A stretch of DNA of 64,000 nucleotides from Bradyrhizobium jicamae (GTDB lineage: Bacteria > Pseudomonadota > Alphaproteobacteria > Rhizobiales > Xanthobacteraceae), in contig NZ_JAFCJX010000002.1 of NCBI RefSeq assembly GCF_018130695.1, forward strand, positions 372,001-436,000. The letters run 5' to 3'. Every line of letters starts with the position of its first letter. The first letter of the stretch is position 1. This document shows, one piece after another, positions 44,286 to 54,110 of this stretch. The notes under the pieces are model-generated. The model worked only from the letters and a program-made list of their open reading frames with translations. It made no database searches and had not been told where the DNA came from. The position numbers and the translations under genes were made by a program.

Positions 44286-44893
44286 GCGTTGGCCAGCCCG
44301 ATTGCGCGCTGCAGGTCGGTGATGGCGCGCAGGAAACTGTCGGGCGGCGTGGTCTCCGGATCAATCAGGCGGTGCAGCCGGAAGCCGTCTTCGAGCGCGA
44401 GCACGATGGCGCCGGTCCATTCCGGCTTGAGCACGCCGCTGCGGCCGGAGTTCTTCAACGTGGTCTCGACGATGTCGGTAATCAGCTTGCGCCGCGCGCG
44501 CAGCCGCTTGGCGAGTTCAGGCCGGCGCTTCTCGGCGCGCGCCACGAACAGGATCATCTCCATGTGCAGCAGCGGGGAGCGGCCGAGCGGATCCTGCTTG
44601 CTGCGGTCCATGGTGCGCAGCGCTTCCAGATAGTCGGGCAGGTTGCGATGCTTCGACAGCAGATCGAGGTTGCGGCGGATCGACTGCTCGACGTGATCCT
44701 CGAGCAACGCGAAGATCAGCTCGTCCTTGCTGGTGAAGTTCGAATAGAACGCACCGCGCGTAAAACCGGCGGCCGCCGCGATCGCCTCGATGCTGGCGCC
44801 GCCGATGCCCTGTTCCTCGAACACCAGCGCCGCCGCCTCGAACAGTTTTTCGCGCGTGTCGTCGCGTGTCGGTCTGGTCCGCACCCTTGACAT
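44282..44893 (-). CDS. TetR/AcrR-family regulator
   Basis: A 203-residue repressor. The N-terminal HTH (EQGIGGASIEAIAAAAGFTR, then GAFYSNFTSKDEL) lies at about residues 27-59, with an all-helical ligand domain after it. It is divergent from the cytochrome P450 gene. A 14-bp-arm palindrome 21 bases upstream of its own start is the obvious operator. It is therefore likely autoregulated and controlling the P450. Confidence 0.93.
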   Translation of the reverse strand: MSRVRTRPTRDDTREKLFEAAALVFEEQGIGGASIEAIAAAAGFTRGAFYSNFTSKDELIFALLEDHVEQSIRRNLDLLSKHRNLPDYLEALRTMDRSKQDPLGRSPLLHMEMILFVARAEKRRPELAKRLRARRKLITDIVETTLKNSGRSGVLKPEWTGAIVLALEDGFRLHRLIDPETTPPDSFLRAITDLQRAIGLANA

Positions 44894-44913
44894 CTTCCGA
44901 GTTTAGGGCACAA

Positions 44914-44945
44914 TGCAACTCGATACAAGAGTGTATCGAGTTGCA
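44914..44945. promoter_or_regulatory. Palindromic operator between TetR and P450 genes
   Basis: TGCAACTCGATACA (44914-44927), AGAG, TGTATCGAGTTGCA (44932-44945). The arms are perfect over 14 bp. A third half-site GCAACTCGAT begins at 44943, overlapping the right arm. Confidence 0.85.
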
Positions 44946-45063
44946 ACTCGATCGAATTGAGCCGGCCGGATCTGATAATGCGGCCCTGAGGATGACACCA
45001 AGGCGCGCTATGCCCCAAGACATTGGCACGGCATCGGCGCAGCAAACTGTTTGGAGGGTCACC

Positions 45064-46296
45064 ATGAACGAGCACGTTCAGACGGCAGGCAGCGAGCCGC
45101 TTTTCAATCCGTTGGCGCCCGAATTCATCCGCAATCCCTATCCGCATTACGAGCGGATGCGCACCACCGATCCGGTGCATCTCAACGTGCACGGCGCCTT
45201 TGTCGCCAGCCGCCACGCCGAGGTCAGCCTGGTGCTGCGCGACAAGCGCTTCGGCAAGGATCACATCAACCGCACCGTCCGCCGCTATGGTCCTGACATC
45301 TTGAAGGAGCCGGCGTTTGCCAGCATGAGCCACTGGATGCTGCAGCAGGATCCGCCCGACCACACCCGCCTGCGCGGCCTGGTCGTGAAGGCCTTCACCG
45401 CGCGCCGGGTCGAGGACATGCGCCCGCGCATCCAGCAGGTCGTCGACGAGACGCTCGACCGCATCATCCCGAAAGGGAAGATGGACCTGATCGAGGATTT
45501 CGCCTTCCGCCTGCCGGTCACGATTATTTGCGACATGCTCGGCATCCCCGAGGAGCATCGCGAGGCCTTCTACAACGGCTCGCGCGACGGGGGGCGCCTG
45601 CTCGATCCGGTGCCGATGTCGCCCGAGGAGATCAAGCAGGCCAACACCGGTCACATGATGGCGGCGATGTACTTCCATCAGCTGTTCGAGCTGCGCCGCA
45701 AGCAGCCCGGCGACGACCTCGTCACCCAGCTGGTGCAGGCCGAGGAAGACGGCCAGAAGCTGACCAACGAAGAGCTCACCGCCAACATCATCCTGCTGTT
45801 CGGCGCCGGCCATGAGACGACCGTGAACCTGATCGGCAATGGCCTCCTGGCGCTGTTCCGCAATCCGGACCAGCTGGCATTGCTGAAGGCAAAGCCCGAG
45901 CTGATCACCAACGCGATCGAGGAGTTCCTGCGTTACGATTCCTCGGTGCAGCTGACCGGCCGCGTCGCGCTGGAGGACATCGAGGACCTCGGCGGCAAGC
46001 GGATCCCGAAGGGCGAGACCGTGCTCTGCCTGCTCGGCTCGGCCAATCACGATCCGGCCGTCTATCCCGACCACCCGGAGAAGCTCGACATCACCAGGCC
46101 GAATGTGAAACCGCTGTCGTTCGGCGGCGGCATCCATTTCTGCCTCGGCGCCCAGCTGGCGCGGATCGAGGCCGAGATCGCGATCTCGACCCTGCTGCGC
46201 CGGATCCCGGACCTGCGGCTCGATGACGCGGAAAACGCCGAATGGCGGCCGACCTTCGTGCTGCGCGGGCTGAAGCGCCTGCCGGCGAGTTGGTGA
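45064..46296 (+). CDS. Cytochrome P450
   Basis: A 410-residue soluble bacterial class I P450. The I-helix oxygen-activation motif is LFGAGHETTVN, the K-helix ExxR is EEFLRYDS, and the heme loop is FGGGIHFCLGAQLAR with the Cys thiolate ligand. GGAGG lies 8 bases before the ATG. No ferredoxin or reductase gene adjoins it, so redox partners are elsewhere. It is probably controlled by the divergent TetR regulator. The substrate is unknown. Confidence 0.94.
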   Translation: MNEHVQTAGSEPLFNPLAPEFIRNPYPHYERMRTTDPVHLNVHGAFVASRHAEVSLVLRDKRFGKDHINRTVRRYGPDILKEPAFASMSHWMLQQDPPDHTRLRGLVVKAFTARRVEDMRPRIQQVVDETLDRIIPKGKMDLIEDFAFRLPVTIICDMLGIPEEHREAFYNGSRDGGRLLDPVPMSPEEIKQANTGHMMAAMYFHQLFELRRKQPGDDLVTQLVQAEEDGQKLTNEELTANIILLFGAGHETTVNLIGNGLLALFRNPDQLALLKAKPELITNAIEEFLRYDSSVQLTGRVALEDIEDLGGKRIPKGETVLCLLGSANHDPAVYPDHPEKLDITRPNVKPLSFGGGIHFCLGAQLARIEAEIAISTLLRRIPDLRLDDAENAEWRPTFVLRGLKRLPASW

Positions 46297-46472
46297 GGGC
46301 TTAGGTCGTTCAGCCGCCCCCGCGCGGCGGATAACACCTTCGCGCCAAGGCCCACAACCGCGGCTCACAGCAGCAAAGCCGCTGTGACTTCGCCATACTT
46401 GTCTCTATATATGGGGCTGTTCCGGCCTGCGCTCGGCGAAGCTGCGGCGGAGCTGGCTCAAAGGGAGACACC

Positions 46473-49400
46473 GTGCAGACGACGCTGCTCGGCCTGGCAA
46501 TCGCTTTCATCCTCGCGCTGGTGGCCGCACTGGTCGGCCCGTATTTCGTCGACTGGAACCAGTTCAGGCCGCAATTCGAGGCCGAAGCGAGCCGGATCAT
46601 CGGCGCGCCGATTCGCGTCACCGGGGCGCTCGATGCCCGCCTGCTGCCGGCGCCCTCGCTGCGGCTGAAGACGGTGACCGTCGGCGGCGCCAACGATCTC
46701 GGCAAGGTGCGCGCCGACAAGCTGGACGTCGAGTTCAGCCTGGGCTCGCTGATGCGCGGCGAGTGGCGGGCCACCGAGCTCACCATCAACGGCGTGTCGC
46801 TCGATCTCGGGCTCGATCCCAAGGGGCGGATCGACTGGCCGACCTCGAGCGGCAGCTTCAATCTGGCTTCGCTTGCGATCGACCGGCTCAATCTCACCGG
46901 CCGCGTCGCGCTGCATGACGCGGCGAGCCGCAGCACGCTCGAGCTCAACGACATCGCATTCGGCGGCGACGTCCGCTCGCTCGCCGGCGCGATCCGCGGC
47001 GACGGTAATTTCATGTTCGACGGCACGCGCTATCCGTTTCGCGTCTCGTCCGGCCAGGCCGGCGACGGCACCCGCCTGCATCTCAGCATCGAACCCGGCC
47101 AGCGGCCGTTCTCGGCCGATCTCGACGGCGTGCTGAGCTTCGAGGCCCGCGCGCCGCGCTTCGAGGGCACGGTGATGATGGCGGGACCCCCCGGTCAGCG
47201 CAGCCGATCCGACGACCTGCCGATGAAGATCACGGCGAAGATCAAGACGGACTATTCGGCAGCCCGGCTCGATCAGATCGAGGTCAGCTATGGTACCGAG
47301 GATCGTGCGCTGAAGCTTGCCGGGAGCGGCGACATCCGCTTCGGCACTGCGCCGCTGTTGCGGGCCTCGCTCTCTGCGCGGCAGCTCGATGCCGATCGCT
47401 TTGCCACGGGCGATGGCAAGGATACCGAGCCGGCGCGCGTGCTGCCCGCCTTCCGCGCGCTGCTGGCGGGATTGCCGCAGAGCCCGTTACCGGCGCAGAT
47501 CGAGTTCAGCTCCGAGCAGATCATGCTCGGCGGCCGTCCATTGCAGGACATCACCGCCGAGCTGCAGTCCGATGCGAAATCCTGGACCGTTCGCCGGCTG
47601 GAGTTTCGCGCGCCGGGCACGACCAAGGTCACGATGAACGGCGCGAGCGCGGTAAGCGCGGCGTCGAACAGCTTCAAGACCGCGCTCAACATCGAGTCCA
47701 CTGATCCCGATGCGTTGATGACCTGGCTGCAGGGCCGCGGCGACGTGGCCTATCGCAGCCAGAAGCCGCTGCGGCTGCGCGGCGACGTGATGGTGAGCCC
47801 GGCGGGCTTCTCGATCGACGCGATGAAGGCCGAGATCGACGGCGGCGCGATCGTCGGCCGCGTCGCGGTGTCGCGTCGCGAGGGCGCGACGGGATCGAAG
47901 GTCGATGCCGACCTGAAGGCCGATCGCCTCGATGTCGACGCGGCCGCGGCCTTCGTCCGCTCCCTGGCCGGACCGCAGGCCGAATGGCCCGACGAGGCGC
48001 AGCTGTCGCTCGACATCGGCCGCGCGCTGTCGGCGGGGCAGGAGCTGCGTCCGCTGCAGGCCAGGCTCCGCTACAGCCCGAGCGCCTTCGTGCTCGACCG
48101 CGTCAAGATCGGGCAGCCCGACAATGTCTCGCTCGAAGGCAGCGGCAATTTCGACCGGACCAACTCGATCGGCAAGCTGGCGCTCGATGCGACGGCGGCG
48201 TCGGTCGGGCAGCTCGCGACGCTGGTGCAGCCGTTCGCGCCGTCGGTCGCGACGCGCATCGGTGCGCTGCCGCTCAATCCCGGACCGGTGCGCACCAAGC
48301 TGTCGCTCGATCTCAACAAGTACAAGCAGGCCAGCGACCGCAGTACCGCGCAGATCCTGCTCGATCTCGATGCGCCGCAGCTGAAGGGCCGCGCGCTGTT
48401 GACGGCGACGCCGTCGGTATCGGCCGTGCACGGCCTCGATCTCACCGCGCTCGGCAAGACCGACGTCAACGTCGAGACGAAGCTCTCCGCCGATCAGGGC
48501 CGCGTGCTGCTTGCCGTCCTCGGCCTCGACAAGGCGGTTGCCGCCGGTGACGGCCCGGCGCAGTTCGAAGGCGCGATCAACGGCGCCTGGCGCGCGCCGC
48601 TGCGGCTGAAGGCAAAGCTGTGGGGCACGGGCCTCGATGCCGATGCCGAAGGTACCGCCGAGCCATGGGCTGATGACGCAAAGTCCAGTGTCAGCCTGCG
48701 CGTGCGCAGCGCCGACATCGCACCGTTGCTTGATGTGAAGTCGGATCCATCGACGAACGTGCGCGTGTCGTCGCGCGTTGTGCTTGCCGGCAACAAGGTG
48801 ACCTTCGACGATCTCGACAGCATCGTCGCCGGTTCGCGATTGCGTGGGCGCCTGGCGCTGACGCTGGCCGACGAGAAGAGCATCGAGGGCGAGGTCGGGC
48901 TCGACCAGATCACGCTGGCGCCGATCTTCACGGCCGCGATCGGCGGCTCCGGCCACGATGCGGCCGAGCCGCTCGGCGCTGGGCTCACCAAGGGCTGGCG
49001 CGGCAAGATCACCTTCCAGGCGCTGCATGGCTTGCTGCCCGGCGGCAGCGAGCTGCAGCCGGTCAGCGGCATCATCAAGGCCGACGGTCAGTCGCTGACC
49101 TTCGACAGCCTCAAGGGCAAGATCGGCGGCGGCGAGGCGAGCGCGACGGTCGATGCGCGGCAGGGGGCCAATGGTCTTGCGGTGAGTGCAAGCGTTCAGC
49201 TCTCCGGCGTCGACGGATCGGCGCTGCAATATCGCAACCTGGCGATGCCCAGGGGCCGCGCGTCGATGCAGATGACGCTGATGAGCCAGGGCCGCAGCGC
49301 GTCGGCGCTGTCCGGCGCGCTGTCCGGCAGCGGCACGGTGACGCTGGAAGGCATCAAGCTCTCAGGCCTCGACCCGCGCGCCTTTGAGGTCGCGATCCGC

Positions 49401-50150
49401 GCCAGCGATAGCGGCCAGGCGACCGATGACAACAGGCTGAAGCAGATCATCGAGCCGGTGCTGGCGGCCGGCACGCTGTCGGTCGCCTCGGCGCAGATTC
49501 CCTTCAACATCCGCGACGGCCGGATCCGCGTCGGTGCCACCACGCTCGCGGCCAACGGCGCCAATGCGATCGTGTCCGGCGGCTACGATATCCCGGCCGA
49601 TCAGGCCGATATTCGCGCGGCAATGGCCTCCACGCTGATCGGCAACACTAACAGCCGGCCCGAAATCCAGCTGCTCGCGGTCGGCACGCCGGATGGACTC
49701 AACCGCTCCATCGACATCGCGGCGCTGTCGTCCTGGCTTGCGGTGCGGGCGATCGATCGCGAGACGCGGCGGCTCGATGCGATCGAGCGCGGCGAACCGC
49801 CGCCGCCGCCCGAACCGCTGCCCGTCGCGATCCCGCAGCCGGGGGAATCGCCGGCGGACGCGCCCGACGCGAATCTGGTCCAGCCCGGCGACGTGCCCTT
49901 GCCACGCCGTGCGCCGCCGAAGCCGAAGATGATGGCGCCGCGCCCTCCGGCCGTGGTGCCGCCGGTCGCCAATGCGCCGAGCGCTGTCCCGCCCTCCGTC
50001 GCAAGCCAGCCGCAAGTCGCGCCCTTGCCGCCGCCGATCGAGGTGAAGCCTGCGCCGGGCGCGGTCGCCAAGCCGAAGCCGCGGCCGCCGCTCTCACTGA
50101 CGCCGCAGGTGGCGAATCCGCCGCCGCAGCGGCCGGCCGTGCAGAATTAG
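46473..50150 (+). CDS. AsmA-family protein (1225 aa)
   Basis: A very large envelope protein with one N-terminal membrane helix (LLGLAIAFILALVAALVGPY) and the AsmA signature DWNQFRPQFEAEASRIIG. The body is an extended repeating beta-groove structure typical of AsmA/TamB-like lipid-transfer proteins. The last 110 residues are proline-rich (PPPPEPLPVAIPQPGESP onward). The GTG start has AGGGAG upstream. It lies alone; the stop codon touches a palindromic repeat. Known homologues affect outer-membrane lipid homeostasis. Confidence 0.9.
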   Translation: MQTTLLGLAIAFILALVAALVGPYFVDWNQFRPQFEAEASRIIGAPIRVTGALDARLLPAPSLRLKTVTVGGANDLGKVRADKLDVEFSLGSLMRGEWRATELTINGVSLDLGLDPKGRIDWPTSSGSFNLASLAIDRLNLTGRVALHDAASRSTLELNDIAFGGDVRSLAGAIRGDGNFMFDGTRYPFRVSSGQAGDGTRLHLSIEPGQRPFSADLDGVLSFEARAPRFEGTVMMAGPPGQRSRSDDLPMKITAKIKTDYSAARLDQIEVSYGTEDRALKLAGSGDIRFGTAPLLRASLSARQLDADRFATGDGKDTEPARVLPAFRALLAGLPQSPLPAQIEFSSEQIMLGGRPLQDITAELQSDAKSWTVRRLEFRAPGTTKVTMNGASAVSAASNSFKTALNIESTDPDALMTWLQGRGDVAYRSQKPLRLRGDVMVSPAGFSIDAMKAEIDGGAIVGRVAVSRREGATGSKVDADLKADRLDVDAAAAFVRSLAGPQAEWPDEAQLSLDIGRALSAGQELRPLQARLRYSPSAFVLDRVKIGQPDNVSLEGSGNFDRTNSIGKLALDATAASVGQLATLVQPFAPSVATRIGALPLNPGPVRTKLSLDLNKYKQASDRSTAQILLDLDAPQLKGRALLTATPSVSAVHGLDLTALGKTDVNVETKLSADQGRVLLAVLGLDKAVAAGDGPAQFEGAINGAWRAPLRLKAKLWGTGLDADAEGTAEPWADDAKSSVSLRVRSADIAPLLDVKSDPSTNVRVSSRVVLAGNKVTFDDLDSIVAGSRLRGRLALTLADEKSIEGEVGLDQITLAPIFTAAIGGSGHDAAEPLGAGLTKGWRGKITFQALHGLLPGGSELQPVSGIIKADGQSLTFDSLKGKIGGGEASATVDARQGANGLAVSASVQLSGVDGSALQYRNLAMPRGRASMQMTLMSQGRSASALSGALSGSGTVTLEGIKLSGLDPRAFEVAIRASDSGQATDDNRLKQIIEPVLAAGTLSVASAQIPFNIRDGRIRVGATTLAANGANAIVSGGYDIPADQADIRAAMASTLIGNTNSRPEIQLLAVGTPDGLNRSIDIAALSSWLAVRAIDRETRRLDAIERGEPPPPPEPLPVAIPQPGESPADAPDANLVQPGDVPLPRRAPPKPKMMAPRPPAVVPPVANAPSAVPPSVASQPQVAPLPPPIEVKPAPGAVAKPKPRPPLSLTPQVANPPPQRPAVQN

Positions 50151-50198
50151 AGCATGATCCGGAAAAGTGTGAAGCGGTTTTCCGAAAAGATCATGCTC
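50150..50198. repeat. Palindromic intergenic repeat, copy 2
   Basis: Begins GAGCATGATCCGGAAAAG and ends GAAAAGATCATGCTC, with TGTGAAGCGGTTTTCC in the middle. It starts on the last base of the AsmA stop codon. It is the intact form of copies 1 and 3. Confidence 0.85.
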
Positions 50199-50259
50199 AA
50201 ACAAATAGATTCAGGAGCGCTTCAACCCAGGATCCATCGACCAGTGCGGAGGCGGTGAC

Positions 50260-51537
50260 ATGAAGGCGAAGAACTACAAGCAGCGCGTGATCGACAATCG
50301 CCTGCTGCACCCTGAGACGCTGATGATGGGCTACGGCTATTCGCCCGCGCTGTCGGAGGGCGCGCTGAAGCCGCCGATCTTCCTGACCTCGACCTTCGTG
50401 TTCGAGACGGCGCAACAGGGCAAGGACCTGTTCGACATCACCTCCGGCCGCCGCGAGGTCCGCGCCGGCGAGGAAGCAGGACTGGTCTACTCCCGCTTCA
50501 ACAATCCGAATTTTGAAATCCTGGAGGATCGCATCGCGGTCTGGGACGACGCCGAGCGCGGCGCCGTGTTCTCCTCGGGCATGGCGGCGATCGCAACCAC
50601 GCTGCTGACGTTCCTGAAGCCTGGCGACGTCGTGATGCATTCCCGGCCGCTCTATGGCGGCACCGAGACGCTGATCCGCAATACGCTGTCGACGCTGGGG
50701 ATTGCCTCGGTCGGCTTCACCAACGGCATCAGCGCCGCGCATGTCGAGGCCGCCACCGAACAGGCGCTGCAGCTCGGTTCGGTCGGCATGATCTTCGTCG
50801 AAACCCCCGCCAATCCGACCAGCGGCCTGATCGACCTCAAGCTGATGGCGGCGACCGCAGACGCGATCGCGGCGCGTCAGGTCCGGCGGCCCTTGGTCGC
50901 GGTCGACAACACCCTGCTGGGCCCGATGTTTCAGCAGCCGCTGCACCACGGCGTCGATCTCGCGCTCTATTCGCTGACCAAGTATGCCGGCGGGCATAGC
51001 GACCTGATCGCCGGCGGGGTGACCGGCAGCGCCGCCAACATTCGCAAGATCGTCCAGACGCGCGGCGCGATCGGCACCCAGCTCGACCCGAATTCGTGCT
51101 GGATGTTGCTGCGTTCGCTGGAAACCTTGCAGATCCGTGCCGAGCGCGCCTGCGCCAATGCGCGCCGTCTGGCGGAATATCTTCGCGGCCACCACAGCAT
51201 CGCACGGGTCGATTACCTCGGCTTCCTGGCCGATGACGACCCGCGCAAGGCGGTGTTCGAGCGCCAGTCCACGGCGCCAGGCTCGACGTTCTCATTCGAT
51301 ATCGAAGGCGGCGAGCGCGAAGCCTTCGCATTTCTCGACAAGCTGTCGGTCTGCAAGCTCGCCGTGAGCCTCGGTGGCACCGAGACGCTGATTTGCCACC
51401 CGGCTTCGACCACGCATTCGGGGGTCCCCAAGGAGCTGCGCGAAGAAATCGGATTGTCAGACGCGCTGATCCGGATCTCCGTCGGAATCGAGAACCCTGA
51501 CGATCTGATCGCCGATCTCGACCAGGCGCTGAGGTAA
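50260..51537 (+). CDS. Cystathionine gamma-synthase-family PLP enzyme
   Basis: A 425-residue type-I-fold PLP enzyme of the Cys/Met metabolism family. Features are EAGLVYSRFNNPNFEILE (Tyr/Arg contacting phosphate), VFSSGMAAIATT and VDNTLLGPMFQQPL (PLP-binding Asp). The Schiff-base Lys is in YSLTKYAGGHSDL. Candidate activities are cystathionine gamma-synthase, gamma-lyase or methionine gamma-lyase. The longer N-terminus (first 35 residues) is seen in one subgroup. Monocistronic. Confidence 0.88.
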   Translation: MKAKNYKQRVIDNRLLHPETLMMGYGYSPALSEGALKPPIFLTSTFVFETAQQGKDLFDITSGRREVRAGEEAGLVYSRFNNPNFEILEDRIAVWDDAERGAVFSSGMAAIATTLLTFLKPGDVVMHSRPLYGGTETLIRNTLSTLGIASVGFTNGISAAHVEAATEQALQLGSVGMIFVETPANPTSGLIDLKLMAATADAIAARQVRRPLVAVDNTLLGPMFQQPLHHGVDLALYSLTKYAGGHSDLIAGGVTGSAANIRKIVQTRGAIGTQLDPNSCWMLLRSLETLQIRAERACANARRLAEYLRGHHSIARVDYLGFLADDDPRKAVFERQSTAPGSTFSFDIEGGEREAFAFLDKLSVCKLAVSLGGTETLICHPASTTHSGVPKELREEIGLSDALIRISVGIENPDDLIADLDQALR

Positions 51538-51674
51538 CGGGCGGCGGGCTCATTATCGCTACCAAGACAACGGACGGCCCCCCACGCCGATAGCCGCTCG
51601 CGGTAATATAATATGAATATTCGAAATCCGCGCGGGCGCGCGCGTTTGGCTTTCACATCGTGCGTCGAAACAAC

Positions 51675-51707
51675 AAAAAACGCCGCATGCGCGAAGCCTG
51701 CGGCGTT
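51675..51707 (-). terminator. Terminator after the RHH gene
   Basis: Perfect 9-bp stem AACGCCGCA / TGCGGCGTT (51679-51687 and 51699-51707), then TTTTTTG on the minus strand. It lies 26 bases past the stop of the ribbon-helix-helix gene. Confidence 0.9.
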
Positions 51708-51732
51708 CTCCGTCTCAGCGAGCGAGATGCTC

Positions 51733-52005
51733 TCAGGCCTGCTGGCGCGTATCCACCTGCTGCGACCGGATCTCCGGCCCGGAAGGGGTGGCGCGCGAGC
51801 GGAAATAGTCGAGCACGAAAAGCCGGATCGCCGAGGACAAATTGCCCTGCTGGCGATTGCTGTCGATCTCGCCGACGAGTTCCGAAAGGGTCATGTTCCG
51901 CAAGCCGGAAATTTCTTTCATGCCGTTCCAGAACGCCTCTTCGAGGCTGACGCTGGTCTTGTGACCGGCAACGACGATCGAACGTTTGACAACGGGCGAC
52001 TTCAT
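51733..52005 (-). CDS. Ribbon-helix-helix domain protein
   Basis: A 90-residue protein of the RHH_4 family: a short beta strand (KRSIVVAGHKTSVSLEEAFW) followed by two helices (LSELVGEIDSNR and LSSAIRLFVLDYFR). It is a likely DNA-binding dimer. Its start overlaps the DUF4169 gene by 4 bases. This pair next to fumC and sspB is a conserved alphaproteobacterial neighbourhood, though the role is unclear. Confidence 0.85.
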   Translation of the reverse strand: MKSPVVKRSIVVAGHKTSVSLEEAFWNGMKEISGLRNMTLSELVGEIDSNRQQGNLSSAIRLFVLDYFRSRATPSGPEIRSQQVDTRQQA

Positions 52006-52205
52006 GATGCGTCTCCGCCATCGCGTTGATGTTGGTCGAGTTGATGCTGATCGAGCAGGCGCTTGCCGCGTTCGCCAAGAAGCTCGTCGCGGGCGCGCTC
52101 GGACTTGGTGCGGCCAAACAACGCACGATTGGTTTCAGCCTGTTTTGCGGCCTCTTCGCGCTCGTTACGCTTCTTGAAACGTTTCAGATTGACTACGTCC
52201 CCCAT
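52002..52205 (-). CDS. DUF4169 small protein
   Basis: A 67-residue highly charged protein starting MGDVVNLKRFKKRNEREEA with the family core NRALFGRTKSERARDE. It is predicted to be mostly helical and soluble. The chosen ATG has GAGG 7 bases upstream; an upstream ATG adds five residues. It is coupled to the RHH gene. Function is unknown for the family. Confidence 0.85.
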   Translation of the reverse strand: MGDVVNLKRFKKRNEREEAAKQAETNRALFGRTKSERARDELLGERGKRLLDQHQLDQHQRDGGDAS

Positions 52206-52603
52206 GCTCGCCCTCATCATTCATTCACTCGAGTTGGTGATGCAAATTGACGAAAGCAATAGTACGCACATCGCGCGCCAGTTGGTTCGATATCCATCCA
52301 GAATCCCCGTTTGATGCTTCGTGTTAGCATCAAAAATACAGTTTCGCTCTGCGAAAACCAGATATCTGCTTGATGTACCATGCGTCAGTGCAGAGCTGTT
52401 AGATGATTGACCTCATTCTTTCGGCGTTATGAACTATAATCTTATCATGCACGCACGCTGCAATTGTTCGGACAAGCTCGACCAAAGCGCAATGAGATCA
52501 ATGCAAGCCTACTCGCGCTCTACGTTCATTTGTCGAAATATAATCCATTTGGACTAAGCACTTTGTGCCAAAGGCCGTCCTTGATCTGGATCATGCTTCG
52601 CAC
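52206..52603. other. Intergenic stretch with no recognised gene
   Basis: About 400 bases, visibly lower in G+C than the flanks. The frames are short or broken. It lies between the fumC stop and the DUF4169 start, both on the minus strand, so it probably carries the DUF4169/RHH promoter. I find no clear hairpin terminator for fumC, and no RNA gene. Confidence 0.5.
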
Positions 52604-54022
52604 TCAGCCCGGCTGTGTCATTTTGTCCGGCTTCACCAGCCGATCGAATTCATCCGCAGACACGAAGCCGAGCCGCAACGCTTCTTCCTTCAACGTTGTT
52701 CCACGCGTATGCGCCGATTTTGCGACCTTGGCGGCGTTGTCGTAGCCGATCCGCGGCGCAAGCGCCGTCACCAGCATCAACGAACGCTGCATCAGATCCT
52801 GGATGCGCTTTTCGTCGGCGCGTATCCCGACAACGCAATGCTCGGTGAAGGAGCGCGCGGCGTCGGACAGCAATTGAATCGAGTGCATCATACAGTAGGC
52901 GAGCACCGGTTTATACACGTTTAGTTCGAAATGCCCCTGACTTCCTGCAACCGTGATCGCGGCCTGATTTCCGAACACCTGGCAGCACACCATGGTCATG
53001 GCCTCGCACTGGGTCGGGTTCACCTTGCCGGGCATGATCGAGGAGCCCGGCTCGTTCTCGGGCAGGATCAATTCGCCGAGGCCGGAGCGGGGACCGGATC
53101 CGAGGAAGCGGATGTCGTTGGCGATCTTGAACAGGCCGGTCGCGACCGAATTGATCGCACCATGCACCAGCACATAGGCGTCGTTGGAGGCGAGCGCCTC
53201 GAACTTGTTCGCCGCGCTGGTGAACGGCAACTTCGTGATCCTGGCCACGTGCCGGGCAAAGCTTTTGGCGAATTTCGGCTTCGAGTTGAGACCGGTTCCG
53301 ACCGCGGTGCCGCCCTGCGCCAGCGGGAGCAGGTCCCGAGCGGCCACGCGCAGGCGCGCAATGCCGCTTTCGACCTGCGCGGCGTATCCGGAAAACTCCT
53401 GGCCGAGCGTCAGCGGCGTGGCGTCCTGGGTATGGGTGCGCCCGATCTTGACGATCCCGGCGAACGCCTTCTCCTTCTTGCGCAGCTCACGGTGCAGATC
53501 GCTCAGCGCCGGGATCAGGTCGGCGACGATCCGTTGCGCAGCCGCAATATGCATCGCAGTCGGAAACGAGTCGTTCGAGGACTGGCTCATGTTAACGTGG
53601 TCATTGGGATGCACCGGCTTCTTGGCGCCGAGCTCGCCGCCGAGCATCTGGTTGGCGCGGTTGGCGATGACCTCGTTGAGGTTCATGTTGGTCTGGGTGC
53701 CGGAGCCGGTCTGCCAGACCACCAACGGGAAATGATCGTCGAGCTTGCCCTCGATCACTTCCTTTGCGGCGCGGATGATGGCACCGGCGCGCCGCGCATC
53801 GAGCAGGCCGAGCTCGCGGTTGGTCTCGGCGGCGGCGAGCTTGACGATGCCGAGCGCGTGCACGATCGGCATCGGCATCCGGTCATGGCCGATCTTGAAG
53901 TTCTGCCGCGAGCGTTCGGTCTGCGCGCCCCAGTAACGGTCGGCAGGCACATCGATCGGACCGAAGCTGTCGGTCTCGCTGCGGGTGGTGGTCTTTGTCG
54001 AGGGAGTGATTGATCGCGCCAT
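52604..54022 (-). CDS. fumC: Fumarate hydratase, class II
   Basis: A 472-residue TCA-cycle enzyme interconverting fumarate and malate, iron-independent. Family landmarks are [40 protein letters not shown] (catalytic His) and the signature [15 protein letters not shown] with its mobile Ser loop. Start [13 protein letters not shown] has GGAAGG upstream; a longer frame begins 14 codons earlier without one. sspB lies upstream on the same strand. Confidence 0.95.
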   Translation of the reverse strand: MARSITPSTKTTTRSETDSFGPIDVPADRYWGAQTERSRQNFKIGHDRMPMPIVHALGIVKLAAAETNRELGLLDARRAGAIIRAAKEVIEGKLDDHFPLVVWQTGSGTQTNMNLNEVIANRANQMLGGELGAKKPVHPNDHVNMSQSSNDSFPTAMHIAAAQRIVADLIPALSDLHRELRKKEKAFAGIVKIGRTHTQDATPLTLGQEFSGYAAQVESGIARLRVAARDLLPLAQGGTAVGTGLNSKPKFAKSFARHVARITKLPFTSAANKFEALASNDAYVLVHGAINSVATGLFKIANDIRFLGSGPRSGLGELILPENEPGSSIMPGKVNPTQCEAMTMVCCQVFGNQAAITVAGSQGHFELNVYKPVLAYCMMHSIQLLSDAARSFTEHCVVGIRADEKRIQDLMQRSLMLVTALAPRIGYDNAAKVAKSAHTRGTTLKEEALRLGFVSADEFDRLVKPDKMTQPG

Positions 54023-54110
54023 GGAGTGCCTTCCGTCTGCGTCAGGGGACGACGCAGGCGGCACTCTATCGGGACGGCGACGATCTCGCCCTTAGATTCT
54101 GTCTTGCCGA

